Counted from the stretch's first letter, positions 17,952-26,721 are shown. The stretch is DNA of 64,000 nucleotides from Photobacterium rosenbergii (GCF_003026455.1 NZ_PYMB01000002.1:406856-470855), one strand, 5' to 3'. Translations and numbers: made by a program. The notes: generated from the letters alone by a model not told the origin.

Positions 17952-18006
17952 GTGGCTCTCCTTGCAATGCTGTCACTGTAATGGGTTATAAAGACAGCGG
18001 CGTTGA

Positions 18007-19032
18007 TTAACGTAGGGCACGGGCGATGGTCCAGGCCAGTCGCGCTGCGAGTCGTGCAGTTTGGTTGTCGATATCAAATCTCGGGTTTAATTCAGCCATA
18101 TCAGCAACCAGCACTTTCTTTTCTCCAGAAGGTGTTTCGGCTGCTAATACGGTATTTATTAATGGTTCAATGATGTCTTGCGGTACTCCTCGTGCTGCGG
18201 GCGCGCTGACCCCCGGTGCGGTGCTGGCTGGAAACACATCAATGTCGATGGTCAGGTAGAGGTAATCGCATTGGGCGATAAAGTGCTCCAATGACTCTAT
18301 GATCAAAGGCAAGCGCTGGTGGGTGAGCTCACAGTCGTCGAAATAAAGCACGCCCAACTTGTCGGCTTTTTCATAAAGCGCCTGAGTATTGCCTGCGCGG
18401 CTCAAGCCAAGGCAGGCATAGTTGAATGGCCAGCCCTGCAGTTCGCAAAACCGTGCAATTTGCTGGAAAGGTGTCCCCGAACTGCCTTGTTCGGCAGAAC
18501 CCCCAGAAGGCGGGTTACGCAAATCAAAATGGGCATCGAAATTGATAATGCCAATTTTGGGAACCGGGAGGGTTGTGGCCAAATCATCGGGCTCTATCAC
18601 ACCGTCTTGAGCGTGCTGTTTTTGCAGCAGGTAACTGCCTATACCTTGGAAAGTTCCCCAAGCCACTTCGTGGCCACCGCCGAATACGATCACTTTGTGC
18701 TTTTGGCGAAGTGCACGGCAGACATCGGCTCCCAAGCGTTGCTGGGCCTGTTCAAGGTTGCCATCATTGCAGCAAATATCGCCGCCATCATAAACGGGCT
18801 CGGTATGGTGCCAGGCTAGGTTTGCCAGCGCTTTTCTAATCGTGATAGGGGCATCATAAGCCCCGGTACGGCCTTTGTTACGGGAAACGCCTTCATCACA
18901 GGCAAAGCCGAGCAGCATAATGCCAGCATCGTTGACTTCATCCGCAGGCTTGATCACCTCATGCCAGCGTAATCCTAAGTTACCGTCTTCTGGGTCGCTG
19001 CGGCCTTGCCACACTGTCATATCTACTGACAT
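18007..19032 (-). CDS. hutG: Formimidoylglutamase
   Basis: HutG hydrolyses N-formimidoyl-L-glutamate to glutamate and formamide, the last step of the four-enzyme histidine route. The 341-residue protein is of the arginase/ureohydrolase fold. The two-manganese ligands are in FGGGHEVAWG, INFDAHFDLRN and LTIDIDVFPAST. The start was placed at the ATG at 19032 because AAGGAGGA precedes it by the right distance. A longer frame to 19092 would overlap hutI and has no family match. It lies 13 bases after hutI. Confidence 0.95.
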   Translation of the reverse strand: MSVDMTVWQGRSDPEDGNLGLRWHEVIKPADEVNDAGIMLLGFACDEGVSRNKGRTGAYDAPITIRKALANLAWHHTEPVYDGGDICCNDGNLEQAQQRLGADVCRALRQKHKVIVFGGGHEVAWGTFQGIGSYLLQKQHAQDGVIEPDDLATTLPVPKIGIINFDAHFDLRNPPSGGSAEQGSSGTPFQQIARFCELQGWPFNYACLGLSRAGNTQALYEKADKLGVLYFDDCELTHQRLPLIIESLEHFIAQCDYLYLTIDIDVFPASTAPGVSAPAARGVPQDIIEPLINTVLAAETPSGEKKVLVADMAELNPRFDIDNQTARLAARLAWTIARALR

Positions 19033-19045
19033 GGGGGACTCCTCC

Positions 19046-20278
19046 TTATTGCCCTGAACGAGGTAAACTAGCTTGGTTGAACAGTTCACCATTGACTATT
19101 CGCGCCTTGAGATCAGGCACACCAAGGCGGTATGACAGCTCGGCTGGGTGCGATAACTGCCAAATGGCTAAATCAGCTTTCATACCCTGACAGATTTGTC
19201 CTCGCTGCTCTTGAAGCCCAAGTGCTTTGGCGGCATTGATTGTCACACCGCGTAAGCACTCTTCCGGTGTTAATCGGAACAAGGTGCATGCCATGTTCAT
19301 CATGGTGCGGATAGAAGCGATGGGAGACGTACCTGGGTTGAAGTCAGTGGAAATTGCCATCGGCACATTCAGCTGACGTAGCTGATCGAGCGGTGGCATC
19401 TGGCTTTCACGAAGGAAATAAAATGCGCCGGGAAGCAAGGTCGCGACAGTGCTACAAGCGGCAAGGGCTGCTACACCTTCGTTATCAAGGTACTCAATAT
19501 GATCAACCGACAAGGCGCCCATTCGAGCGGCCATGGCGCTGCCACCTAAGTTGGAGAGCTGCTCAGTATGCCCCTTAATAGCAAGGCCATGTTTTTGCGC
19601 GGCTTGGAAGACTTGCTGGCACTGGTTGGTACTAAAACCAATGCCTTCACAGAATACATCAACGGCATCAGCTAAGTTTTCATTTGCGGCAGCAGGAATG
19701 ATCTCATCACAAATATATTGGATATAGCTGTCGGGATCACCTGCGTATTCAGGTGGCAGGGCATGGGCAGCGAGCAAGGTCGTCGAAACATTGATATCCG
19801 GCATTTCGCCGATGCGACGTGCCACCCGAAGCATTTTCAATTCATCCTCAAGGGTAAGGCCATAGCCCGATTTAATTTCGACTGTCGTTACGCCCTCATT
19901 TTTCAGGCCCTGCAGCCGTTCGCACGCCAGTTGGAAAAGGGTTTCTTCTGATGCTTCACGGGTAGCTCGAACGGTAGATAAAATCCCACCACCCGCTTTG
20001 GCAATTTGCTCGTAAGGCACGCCATTGAGGCGCTGTTCGAATTCTTCGGCACGGTTGCCGGCAAAGACTAGGTGAGTGTGACAATCTATCAAGCCCGGTG
20101 TAACCAGTGCGCCTTGGCAATCAATGACTTCAGGGTGTCCGTGGCAGTCAAAATGCTCTCGGTGCCCAGCATACATAATCATGCCATCCTGAATCCCGAT
20201 CATCGCATCGCTGATGACTTGGTAGCCATCTTCGCCTGCTAGGGTGACCATATTGATGTTTGTCAGCACTCTATCCAT
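19046..20278 (-). CDS. hutI: Imidazolonepropionase
   Basis: HutI opens the ring of 4-imidazolone-5-propionate to N-formimidoylglutamate. The 410-residue amidohydrolase has metal ligands in [12 protein letters not shown], the later [10 protein letters not shown], and [10 protein letters not shown], all as expected for the family. It is the first gene of the hut set; a HutC-type operator lies about 80 bases upstream. Confidence 0.96.
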   Translation of the reverse strand: MDRVLTNINMVTLAGEDGYQVISDAMIGIQDGMIMYAGHREHFDCHGHPEVIDCQGALVTPGLIDCHTHLVFAGNRAEEFEQRLNGVPYEQIAKAGGGILSTVRATREASEETLFQLACERLQGLKNEGVTTVEIKSGYGLTLEDELKMLRVARRIGEMPDINVSTTLLAAHALPPEYAGDPDSYIQYICDEIIPAAANENLADAVDVFCEGIGFSTNQCQQVFQAAQKHGLAIKGHTEQLSNLGGSAMAARMGALSVDHIEYLDNEGVAALAACSTVATLLPGAFYFLRESQMPPLDQLRQLNVPMAISTDFNPGTSPIASIRTMMNMACTLFRLTPEECLRGVTINAAKALGLQEQRGQICQGMKADLAIWQLSHPAELSYRLGVPDLKARIVNGELFNQASLPRSGQ

Positions 20279-20356
20279 TTCGTGGCCCTGAAGTTATGTC
20301 CTGTTACGAACCCATATTGCTCATTTCATGTTTCTAGCAAGGGGTTTAATATTCAT

Positions 20357-20383
20357 AATGTATATACAAATAAATAGGCAATT
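20357..20383 (-). promoter_or_regulatory. Probable HutC operator upstream of hutI
   Basis: TGTATATACA at 20359-20368 is a perfect palindrome of the kind bound by HutC (TTGTATATACAA-like). It is followed by TAGGCAATT at 20375-20383, and the same TAGGCAATT plus a TATACAA half-site occurs in front of hutC. The position fits repression of the hutI promoter. The match to HutC sites is from family knowledge. Confidence 0.65.
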
Positions 20384-20414
20384 TCAGAGCGAAATTCAAG
20401 GTGGGATGTAAATG

Positions 20415-20436
20415 AAATGTGATCGTAATTGTAATT
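20415..20436. promoter_or_regulatory. Possible CRP site upstream of the hut operon
   Basis: AAATGTGATC gives a perfect left half of a CRP site; the right half (TTGTAATT) is poor. It lies about 50 bases upstream of the HutC-type operator, as expected for catabolite control of histidine use. This is a weak, one-sided match. Confidence 0.35.
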
Positions 20437-20515
20437 AATTGCTGACAATCGTCGGGTTATGAGAGGGATCGCACGTTTGAGCGCTGAGAGGTAGAGGAAA
20501 ATCGGGTGAGGCCAG

Positions 20516-20566
20516 AGGCCCTGGGTCATAGGTCCTAGGAAAAGAGGGTCCTTGGTGCTAGGACAA
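20516..20566. repeat. Degenerate 7-bp tandem repeat array, left flank of the four-helix-bundle gene
   Basis: The stretch is built of 7-base units around GGTCCTA (for example TCATAGG, TCCTAGG, GGTCCTT, GGTGCTA). The units are related, in opposite orientation, to the array at 21149-21170. Together the two arrays bracket the small gene at 20765-21088 between hutI and hutC. Confidence 0.6.
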
Positions 20567-20764
20567 GCTCATTTTGAGAGTTAATTGGGACAAACACAAG
20601 ATACAGAGGGGAGGGCTTAGCGAAGTCTAAGCTTGCTAGTTTTTGTGTAAATTACAAAGAGTTGATTTCATTAAACTGAGCGGTGGCTTTAACTTGCAGA
20701 AAAACATTTTGCATTCATTGATTTATGTAATCATCTTTGGAATGCTGACTATTCTGGAGTTGAT

Positions 20765-21088
20765 ATGGAGTATTTCAAATTACAGGTATGGCAAGAAAGC
20801 TACAAAATAGCTGCGTGTGTTTATCGTTTAATGAGAGGCTGCAAAGATTATGGCTTTAAAGATCAAATAAGTCGTTCTGCTGTTTCTATACCTTCCAATA
20901 TTGCAAAAGGTTCCTGTGGTGAACTGCTAACACAACTAATGCTTGCTAGAGAGTTTGGATATATAGAGCCTAATAAAGCCAATGAAGTTATTGAAAACAC
21001 CCAATTGTTAGGCAAAAAGCTAGCTAAACTCATACAGTACAGAAGCGGCCAAGTCAGAGAAGAGGTAGGGAATTACTCTGATTATTAA
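20765..21088 (+). CDS. Four-helix-bundle (S23/IVS-like) protein, internally shortened
   Basis: This 107-residue protein is of the four-helix-bundle family first known from 23S rRNA intervening sequences. Seen are FKLQVWQESYKIA, KDYGFKDQISRSAVSIPSNI and GELLTQLMLAREFGYI. Full-length relatives have about 20 more residues between the SIPSNIAEG motif and the GSCGEL motif, including most of helix 2. Here SIPSNIAKGSCGELL runs straight on, so an in-frame deletion is likely and the fold may be disturbed. It lies on the plus strand between hutI and hutC, both on minus, and is flanked by 7-bp repeat arrays. This looks like a mobile cassette in an otherwise compact hut cluster. Its function is unknown. 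Confidence 0.8.
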   Translation: MEYFKLQVWQESYKIAACVYRLMRGCKDYGFKDQISRSAVSIPSNIAKGSCGELLTQLMLAREFGYIEPNKANEVIENTQLLGKKLAKLIQYRSGQVREEVGNYSDY

Positions 21089-21148
21089 TCGCTCATATCG
21101 TTCAGTACTGCTTTTTTGTTGTTTTTATGTAGGCCGAATTCAAAATTT

Positions 21149-21170
21149 AGGACCCAGGACCCAGGACCCC
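21149..21170. repeat. 7-bp tandem repeat array, right flank of the four-helix-bundle gene
   Basis: Three units of GGACCCA/GGACCCC follow one another and end 4 bases before the hutC stop codon. The array mirrors the degenerate array at 20516-20566. Confidence 0.75.
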
Positions 21171-21173
21171 GCT

Positions 21174-21884
21174 TCACATTCCAACCTTCGTTCTTGAACT
21201 CAGCTTGTACTTATTGCCCGGATGATAAAGCAGGGCAGTGCTGATCAAATTATTGTTGCTCCAGGTTCGTCGATTCAGTAACAGGCAAGGAGACTGTGGG
21301 CTGACTTTAAGTAGCTCTGCAATCCTTGGAGGAGGCAAAAGCGCTTCGACGGTATGTTCAATATCACTGAGTGGGCAGGCTTTGACCAAATATTCATTGG
21401 GGGTTTGTTCTGTGAAGTTTTGTTCGATATAAGCCGGTGCATGTTCTGGGTTAACCCAACGCTCTTCGAGTTGTATCGGAGCGCTATTTTCGAAATGAAC
21501 AATTTGGGTGAAATAGACTTCTGTGCCTTGTCGGACCCCAAGGCGTAGCGCAATATCCTCGGTAGCATGGATAATCGATTGAGAAATCACATCGGAAGAA
21601 TAATGGTGTCCCCGACTTTTTACTTCTTCAGCAATGTTGCGGATTTCCATCAACGGTGATTCGGCTTTCTTGTTGCAGACAAATGTCCCAAGCCGCGGTG
21701 TCCTTTCAAGGAAGCCTTCTTTGACCAACTCTGTGATCGCTTTGTTGGACGTCATACGACTTACCGAGAACTGTTCAGACAACGCCATTTCCGTGGGAAT
21801 CTTATGGCCCGGAGGCCATTGGCGAGAATGAATCTTTTCTAATAAGTAACTTTTGATCTGCTGATAACGAGGTGACTGAGCCAT
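21174..21884 (-). CDS. hutC: Histidine utilisation repressor HutC (GntR family)
   Basis: HutC represses the hut genes and is released by urocanate. The 236-residue protein has an N-terminal GntR winged helix (residues 5-70; KIPTEMALSEQFSVSRMTSN is the recognition region) and a C-terminal UTRA effector domain (about 90-230; TQIVHFENSAPIQLEERWVN). The length is normal. It is separated from the hut enzymes by the repeat-flanked cassette, and a half operator lies upstream of its own start, so it probably regulates itself. Confidence 0.95.
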   Translation of the reverse strand: MAQSPRYQQIKSYLLEKIHSRQWPPGHKIPTEMALSEQFSVSRMTSNKAITELVKEGFLERTPRLGTFVCNKKAESPLMEIRNIAEEVKSRGHHYSSDVISQSIIHATEDIALRLGVRQGTEVYFTQIVHFENSAPIQLEERWVNPEHAPAYIEQNFTEQTPNEYLVKACPLSDIEHTVEALLPPPRIAELLKVSPQSPCLLLNRRTWSNNNLISTALLYHPGNKYKLSSRTKVGM

Positions 21885-21896
21885 AACGCTTTTCCT

Positions 21897-21910
21897 AATT
21901 GCCTATACAA
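21897..21910 (-). promoter_or_regulatory. Possible HutC operator half-site upstream of hutC
   Basis: TTGCCTATACAA at 21899-21910 shares TAGGCAATT (minus strand) and TATACAA with the operator in front of hutI. This fits autoregulation of hutC. The palindrome is incomplete. Confidence 0.45.
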
Positions 21911-22006
21911 ATCAAAGCAACAAATTATGTTCATTTCAAGTTTATGTGTGATTTTGCGTGAAGTAACTACAGTATTGGGAGGCTTTAGCAACCTGTGGCG
22001 GTATGT

Positions 22007-22324
22007 ATGGCGATAAAAGAACTGCTGTTTCTATCCCGTTTTGAAGCGGATATCTTGGCTGGTAAGAAAATTATCACTATCCGTGATGAAGCCGATAGCC
22101 ATTATGATGCCGGTAGCCGGGTGAATGGTGTGATTTATGAAGAGGGCAGAGTGTTTTGCCAGTTAGATATCGTCGGCGTTGAACCCGTCTCAATCGATAC
22201 ACTTAATCAGAGCCATGCTGTCCGCGAGAATATGCCGTTACAGCAGTTGCGAGATGTACTCGAAGAGATCTATCCCGGAACCAAAGAACTCTTCGTGGTG
22301 AGCTTTCAACTGGTAGCCAAGTGA
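22007..22324 (+). CDS. N(4)-acetylcytidine amidohydrolase (YqfB-like, ASCH domain)
   Basis: This 105-residue ASCH-fold protein aligns with E. coli YqfB, which hydrolyses N4-acetylcytidine to cytidine and acetate. Shared blocks are FLSRFEADILAGKKIITIRDEADSH (shown in pieces by YqfB as well), DTLNQSHAVRENM and IYPGTKELFVVSF. The ATG at 22007 has a weak GGCGG before it; a GTG at 21995 with GGGAGG upstream is an alternative start four codons longer. It is divergent from hutC and upstream of thrS. Confidence 0.85.
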   Translation: MAIKELLFLSRFEADILAGKKIITIRDEADSHYDAGSRVNGVIYEEGRVFCQLDIVGVEPVSIDTLNQSHAVRENMPLQQLRDVLEEIYPGTKELFVVSFQLVAK

Positions 22325-22371
22325 CCCAAAAGAGGCTTGGGCATATTAGAAAAATAAATTGTGGCCTAGCT

Positions 22372-22401
22372 TTGCAATCTGTCATAGGCCTTTGTTATAG
22401 T
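22372..22401 (+). promoter_or_regulatory. Likely sigma-70 promoter of thrS
   Basis: TTGCAA at 22372-22377 and TATAGT at 22396-22401 are separated by 18 bases. A weak hairpin (GGCCTA with TAGGCC, 22363-22390) that may end the preceding gene overlaps it. Confidence 0.5.
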
Positions 22402-22423
22402 TGCGGCTTCGCTTAGCGGTTTT

Positions 22424-22451
22424 GGTCTGCTCAGTATTGCAGTGCCGGACC
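22424..22451 (+). promoter_or_regulatory. Upstream stem in the thrS leader
   Basis: GGTCTGC can pair with GCAG and with the distal ACC of CGGACC, giving a bulged stem of the leader RNA. By analogy with E. coli, where the thrS leader has a second tRNA-like arm, this could be the acceptor-arm mimic. The pairing is imperfect and the role is inferred. Confidence 0.4.
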
Positions 22452-22503
22452 TCTGGGCTTTCTTTTATTTAGCTCTCATAGCTTTATATTTTTAATTCAA
22501 CAT

Positions 22504-22524
22504 GTCTTGCTTGGTGTGCAAGAC
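22504..22524 (+). promoter_or_regulatory. tRNA-Thr anticodon-arm mimic (ThrRS translational operator) before thrS
   Basis: A perfect 7-bp stem, GTCTTGC with GCAAGAC, closes a 7-nt loop TTGGTGT. In anticodon-loop numbering this gives U33 followed by G34 G35 U36, the GGU anticodon of tRNA-Thr. The stem ends 9 bases before the ribosome binding site AAGGA (22533-22537) and 20 before the thrS ATG. In E. coli, threonyl-tRNA synthetase binds such a mimic in its own mRNA and blocks ribosome loading. The same feedback is very likely here. Confidence 0.8.
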
Positions 22525-22544
22525 CACTGTGAAAGGATATTTAC

Positions 22545-24476
22545 ATGCCTGTAATTACTCTTCCTGACGGCAGTCAGCGTCAATTTGACAACCCAGTTTC
22601 TACAATGGAAGTCGCGCAATCGATCGGTCCTGGTCTTGCGAAGGCTACTATTGCCGGTCGTGTTAACGGTAACCGCGTAGATGCGTGTGACCTTATCGAA
22701 GAAGATGCGAGCCTTGAAATCATCACGGTTAAAGATGAAGTAGACGGTCTTGAGATCGTTCGTCACTCGTGCGCTCACCTTCTTGGCCATGCTATCAAGC
22801 AGCTTTACCCTGAAGCGAAAATGGCGATTGGTCCTACTATCGACAACGGCTTCTACTACGACATCGACCTAGATGAGTCGCTTACGCAAGAAGATCTAGA
22901 AAAGATTGAAAAGCGTATGAAAGAGCTGGCGAAGACCAAGTACCAAGTTATCAAGAAAAAGGTAAGCTGGCAGGAAGCGCGTGATACATTCGAATCACGT
23001 GGCGAACCGTACAAAATGGAAATCCTAGACGAGAACGTATCTCGTGATGACCGTCCGGGCCTATACCACCACGAAGAATACATCGACATGTGTCGTGGTC
23101 CACACGTACCACACATGGGTTTCTGTCAGCACTTCACCCTGCTGAATGTTGCGGGTGCATACTGGCGTGGTAACAGCGACAACAAGATGCTTCAGCGTAT
23201 CTACGGTACTGCTTTCCACGACAAGAAAGCACTTAAAGCACACCTTACTCGCCTAGAAGAAGCGGCTAAGCGTGACCACCGTAAAATCGGTAAGCAGCTA
23301 GACCTATTCCACATGCAGCAAGAAGCACCGGGTATGGTGTTCTGGCACCACAATGGTTGGTCTATCTTCCGTGACCTTGAAGTATTTATCCGTGAAAAAC
23401 TGACTGAATACGGTTACCAGGAAGTGAAAGGTCCACTAATGATGGACCGCGTGCTTTGGGAACGCTCAGGTCACTGGGACAAGTACGCAGAAGCGATGTT
23501 CACGACTTCTTCAGAGAACCGTGAGTACGCTATCAAGCCAATGAACTGCCCAGGCCACGTTCAGATCTTCAACCAAGGTCTGAAATCTTACCGTGACCTA
23601 CCGCTACGTATGGCTGAGTTCGGCTCATGTCACCGTAACGAGCCGTCAGGCGCACTACACGGCATTATGCGTGTACGTGGCTTTACTCAGGATGATGCCC
23701 ATATCTTCTGTACAGAAGAGCAGGTACAGGCTGAAGTAACTAGCTGTATCGAAATGGTTTACGATACCTACAAGACATTCGGCTTCGACAACATCGTTGT
23801 TAAGCTGTCTACACGCCCTGAGAAGCGCGTAGGTTCTGATGAAATGTGGGATAAAGCTGAGTCAGATCTGAAACTTGCGCTAGAATCAATGGAGATCCCT
23901 TACGAGATCCAAGAGGGTGAAGGTGCGTTCTACGGTCCTAAGATTGAATTTACTTTGCACGATTGCCTAGATAGGGCTTGGCAGTGCGGTACAGTTCAGT
24001 TAGACTTCGCACTTCCTGAACGTCTAGGTGCAACTTACGTTGGTGAAAATAACGAGCGTCATACGCCAGTTATGATCCACCGTGCTATTCTTGGTTCACT
24101 AGAGCGTTTCATCGGTATCCTTATCGAAGAGTATGCTGGCTTCTTCCCAACTTGGTTGGCGCCTCAACAGGCGGTTGTGATGAATATCACTGATGGCCAG
24201 GCAGAATATGTTCAACAAGTAGTCGAAAAACTTCAAAAATCTGGAATTCGTGTCAATGCGGACTTGAGAAATGAGAAGATTGGCTTTAAAATTCGCGAAC
24301 ATACTTTGAAGCGAGTGCCTTACATGCTTGTTTGCGGCGACAAAGAAGTTGAAGCAGGCGAGATTGCAGTTCGTACTCGCAAGGGTAAAGATTTGGGTAA
24401 ATTTAAGATTGACGATCTTGTTGCTTACTTGCAGCAAGAGATTAGCAGTCGCAAGCTCAATATTGTGGAGGAATAA
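22545..24476 (+). CDS. thrS: Threonyl-tRNA synthetase
   Basis: ThrRS charges tRNA-Thr with threonine and edits serine. The 643-residue class II enzyme has an N-terminal TGS domain ([10 protein letters not shown]...), the editing domain with [16 protein letters not shown] (zinc/editing HxxxH) and [11 protein letters not shown], then the catalytic core with motif 2 [15 protein letters not shown] and a C-terminal anticodon-binding domain. AAGGA precedes the ATG at 22545. It heads the thrS-infC-rpmI-rplT cluster and is probably self-regulated through the leader hairpin. Confidence 0.98.
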   Translation: MPVITLPDGSQRQFDNPVSTMEVAQSIGPGLAKATIAGRVNGNRVDACDLIEEDASLEIITVKDEVDGLEIVRHSCAHLLGHAIKQLYPEAKMAIGPTIDNGFYYDIDLDESLTQEDLEKIEKRMKELAKTKYQVIKKKVSWQEARDTFESRGEPYKMEILDENVSRDDRPGLYHHEEYIDMCRGPHVPHMGFCQHFTLLNVAGAYWRGNSDNKMLQRIYGTAFHDKKALKAHLTRLEEAAKRDHRKIGKQLDLFHMQQEAPGMVFWHHNGWSIFRDLEVFIREKLTEYGYQEVKGPLMMDRVLWERSGHWDKYAEAMFTTSSENREYAIKPMNCPGHVQIFNQGLKSYRDLPLRMAEFGSCHRNEPSGALHGIMRVRGFTQDDAHIFCTEEQVQAEVTSCIEMVYDTYKTFGFDNIVVKLSTRPEKRVGSDEMWDKAESDLKLALESMEIPYEIQEGEGAFYGPKIEFTLHDCLDRAWQCGTVQLDFALPERLGATYVGENNERHTPVMIHRAILGSLERFIGILIEEYAGFFPTWLAPQQAVVMNITDGQAEYVQQVVEKLQKSGIRVNADLRNEKIGFKIREHTLKRVPYMLVCGDKEVEAGEIAVRTRKGKDLGKFKIDDLVAYLQQEISSRKLNIVEE

Positions 24477-24479
24477 GGT

Positions 24480-25031
24480 ATTAAAGGCGGAAGAAGAACC
24501 CAAGCACCAGTTAAGCAGAATGCACATCGTCTGAATGGTGAAATTCGTGGCGTACGCGAAGTACGTCTTACTGGTCTTGACGGTGAGTCAATTGGTGTTG
24601 TTTCTATCGAAGAAGCAATGAATACTGCTAATGAAGCTGGTGTTGATCTAGTTGAAATCAGCCCTAATGCCGAGCCACCAGTCTGTCGTGTGATGGACTA
24701 TGGCAAGTACCTGTTCGAAAAGAGCAAGGCTGCTAAAGAGCAAAAGAAAAAGCAGAAACAAATCCAGGTTAAGGAAGTTAAATTCCGTCCTGGTACAGAC
24801 GAAGGCGATTATCAGGTAAAACTGCGCAACCTGACTCGCTTTTTAGAAGAGGGCAACAAGGGTAAAGTCACACTGCGTTTCCGCGGTCGTGAAATGGCCC
24901 ACCAGAGTCTTGGTATCGATCTTCTTAACCGAATTAAAGAAGACCTAGGCGACCTAGCGGTTGTTGAGAGCTTCCCTAATAAGGTTGAAGGTCGTCAAAT
25001 GACGATGATGCTTGCCCCTAAGAAGAAGTAA
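24480..25031 (+). CDS. infC: Translation initiation factor IF-3, ATT start codon
   Basis: IF-3 binds the 30S subunit, checks the start codon and keeps the subunits apart. The frame begins at ATT 24480-24482, three bases after the thrS stop, giving KGGRRTQAP... and 183 residues, the usual length. An ATG at 24618 would remove a quarter of the protein. The rare start is a conserved autoregulation device: IF-3 discriminates against non-AUG starts, including its own. GGAGG at 24467-24471 is the ribosome binding site and overlaps the end of thrS. The motifs [32 protein letters not shown] and RFRGREMAH are present. Confidence 0.97.
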   Translation: MKGGRRTQAPVKQNAHRLNGEIRGVREVRLTGLDGESIGVVSIEEAMNTANEAGVDLVEISPNAEPPVCRVMDYGKYLFEKSKAAKEQKKKQKQIQVKEVKFRPGTDEGDYQVKLRNLTRFLEEGNKGKVTLRFRGREMAHQSLGIDLLNRIKEDLGDLAVVESFPNKVEGRQMTMMLAPKKK

Positions 25032-25049
25032 TTACGGCATTCAAGTAGC

Positions 25050-25079
25050 AAAAGCGCTGCTTAACCGCAGCGCTTTTTG
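25050..25079 (+). terminator. Terminator-like hairpin between infC and rpmI
   Basis: AAAAGCGCTGC pairs with GCAGCGCTTTTT around 6 nt, followed by GTT. Its place inside a ribosomal-protein operon suggests partial termination or L20-dependent control, as the rpmI leader is the L20 target in E. coli. Confidence 0.75.
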
Positions 25080-25127
25080 TTCGCCTGATTACTATGTTAT
25101 TAACTATCAACAATGCGGAGTCTCATC

Positions 25128-25322
25128 ATGCCTAAGATGAAATCCAACAAAGGTGCTGCTAAGCGTTTCAAGAAAACTGCTGGTGGCTTTAAGTTTAAGC
25201 ACGCGACTAAGCGTCACATCCTTACTAAACGTACTACTAAGAACAAGCGTCAGCTTCGTCCAAACGCTATCCTTCCTGCATGTGAAGTAGCAGCTGTTGC
25301 ACGTATGCTTCCGTTCGCTTAA
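25128..25322 (+). CDS. rpmI: 50S ribosomal protein bL35
   Basis: This is a basic 64-residue protein of the large ribosomal subunit. [19 protein letters not shown] at the start and [24 protein letters not shown] end are typical. The ATG at 25128 follows GCGGAG. A longer frame from 25113 has no family support. It lies between infC and rplT. Confidence 0.98.
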   Translation: MPKMKSNKGAAKRFKKTAGGFKFKHATKRHILTKRTTKNKRQLRPNAILPACEVAAVARMLPFA

Positions 25323-25364
25323 TCGTTTTTAGTTTTATATTTTAATTTTAGTTAGGAGTCTCCT

Positions 25365-25718
25365 ATGCCTCGCGTAAAACGTGGTGTACAAGCACGTGCA
25401 CGTCACAAGAAAGTTCTTAAACAAGCTAAAGGTTACTACGGTGCACGTTCACGTGTTTACCGCGTAGCTTTCCAAGCAGTTACTAAAGCTGGTCAGTACG
25501 CTTACCGTGACCGTCGCAACAAGAAACGTACTTTCCGTCAACTATGGATTGCACGTATCAACGCTGCTGCTCGTCAGAACGGTATGTCTTACAGCCGCTT
25601 CATCAACGGTCTTAAGAAAGCATCTATCGAGATCGATCGTAAGATCCTTGCTGACATCGCTGTATTCGACAAAGCTACTTTCACAGTACTAGTTGAAAAA
25701 GCAAAAGCTGCACTGTAA
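25365..25718 (+). CDS. rplT: 50S ribosomal protein bL20
   Basis: This is a basic 117-residue protein needed early in 50S assembly, and in E. coli it also represses its own operon by binding the rpmI leader. The N-terminus [20 protein letters not shown] and the block [20 protein letters not shown] are diagnostic. TAGGAG precedes the ATG. It ends at a strong terminator. Confidence 0.98.
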   Translation: MPRVKRGVQARARHKKVLKQAKGYYGARSRVYRVAFQAVTKAGQYAYRDRRNKKRTFRQLWIARINAAARQNGMSYSRFINGLKKASIEIDRKILADIAVFDKATFTVLVEKAKAAL

Positions 25719-25739
25719 TTTCAGTCAGTTTTGATGTGG

Positions 25740-25768
25740 AAAGGAGAGCTTCGGCTCTCCTTTTTTCT
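25740..25768 (+). terminator. Rho-independent terminator after rplT
   Basis: AAAGGAGAGC pairs with GCTCTCCTTT around a TTCG tetraloop, followed by TTTTCTTTT. Confidence 0.95.
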
Positions 25769-25805
25769 TTTCGGTTGGACGTAAAATAACACTGAAAAGG
25801 CATCG

Positions 25806-26258
25806 TTAGTCATACTGCCCCAGTAACAACTGGTTTTTTGCCAGCATGACATCCAATCCATTTTGTAATCTCTGATCCCCACCTCCTAGTTTGAGCGCCT
25901 TCATCGCGTTGGCTTTCAATATCAATACAGTTTCAATCCTTTTCTCTAATCGTGTGATTTGCTGCCTAAGGCGTAGGGCAGACGTGTGACACTTATCTAT
26001 TGCTTGTTTTAACCGCCAGCTATGGCGTAGCAGGGACTTAAATGCATCGGTTTCACTCTTCTCTGTATTGTCAGATGAGTGAGAGATCATTGCCTCAATC
26101 TCCTGCTCGCAATTACTGTGCTGTGCCTCAAGTGCTTGTTGTTCAATCATAAGCTCTGAGAGCTGATCCTCTTTAGCTTTAAGTGATAGCTTGAGCTTTG
26201 GTATTTGCTCCACTAACTGGAGGCAAGTTGTGGTTAGCGAACTGTTGAAAATCATCAT
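25806..26258 (-). CDS. Uncharacterised coiled-coil protein
   Basis: This is a 150-residue protein without signal peptide or membrane helix. It is almost wholly helical, with heptad-like stretches (KLKLSLKAKEDQLSELMIEQ and LRQQITRLEKRIETVLILKA). I do not recognise a family. Its ATG at 26258 directly follows the TAG stop of the YiaA-like gene (TAGATGATG), so translation is coupled and the two products may interact. No promoter of its own is visible. Confidence 0.7.
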   Translation of the reverse strand: MMIFNSSLTTTCLQLVEQIPKLKLSLKAKEDQLSELMIEQQALEAQHSNCEQEIEAMISHSSDNTEKSETDAFKSLLRHSWRLKQAIDKCHTSALRLRQQITRLEKRIETVLILKANAMKALKLGGGDQRLQNGLDVMLAKNQLLLGQYD

Positions 26259-26516
26259 CTAGTCTTCAAGTTCATTGAGCAATTGGGCGGTTTTGGCTTC
26301 TTCCAGTTTCTGGAGAAGTTTTTTAGATTCAGCCTCGTCACGTACGGCTTTACTTAACGTTATAGTGGCACTGATAAGAAAAAGGCTGCAAATGCTGTAA
26401 TAGCCCTTGATGAGCAGATCGCCCGGTAGCATCACAATACTAATAATCATTGCAGTAACAGCGATAACAAAAGTGAGTTTTGCATAGTTAACCCAGTATT
26501 TATCTTGTGAACCCAT
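26259..26516 (-). CDS. YiaA/YiaB-like two-helix inner membrane protein
   Basis: This 85-residue protein has two transmembrane helices (about 12-32 and 37-55) and the family ending TLSKAVRDEAE, followed by a charged, coiled-coil-like tail KLLQKLEEAKTAQLLNELED. This fits the YiaA/B two-helix domain (PF05360), inner-membrane proteins of unknown function. It is the upstream gene of a two-gene unit with the coiled-coil protein at 25806-26258. Confidence 0.72.
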   Translation of the reverse strand: MGSQDKYWVNYAKLTFVIAVTAMIISIVMLPGDLLIKGYYSICSLFLISATITLSKAVRDEAESKKLLQKLEEAKTAQLLNELED

Positions 26517-26721
26517 AGTTTCTATCCTTTAAATGCCAATCAATTGAACGGTGTTTTATTAAGTTAGTGCAGGTTGAAAAATTGTGCAATAAAAAAGCAG
26601 GAAAAATATATTTTGGCATTAACTCTGCGAGGGTCTTGGCACGAAATAGAAATATATGGCCATATCAATTACAAGAGGGTGATAATCTTCCTTGATTTTC
26701 CATCAAAAATTGAGATGTGGT

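Noticed and set aside
14724-20200. Many long plus-strand open frames opposite the hut genes
   Set aside because: They are antisense shadows caused by codon bias of hutH, hutU, hutG and hutI; they have no ribosome binding sites or family matches.
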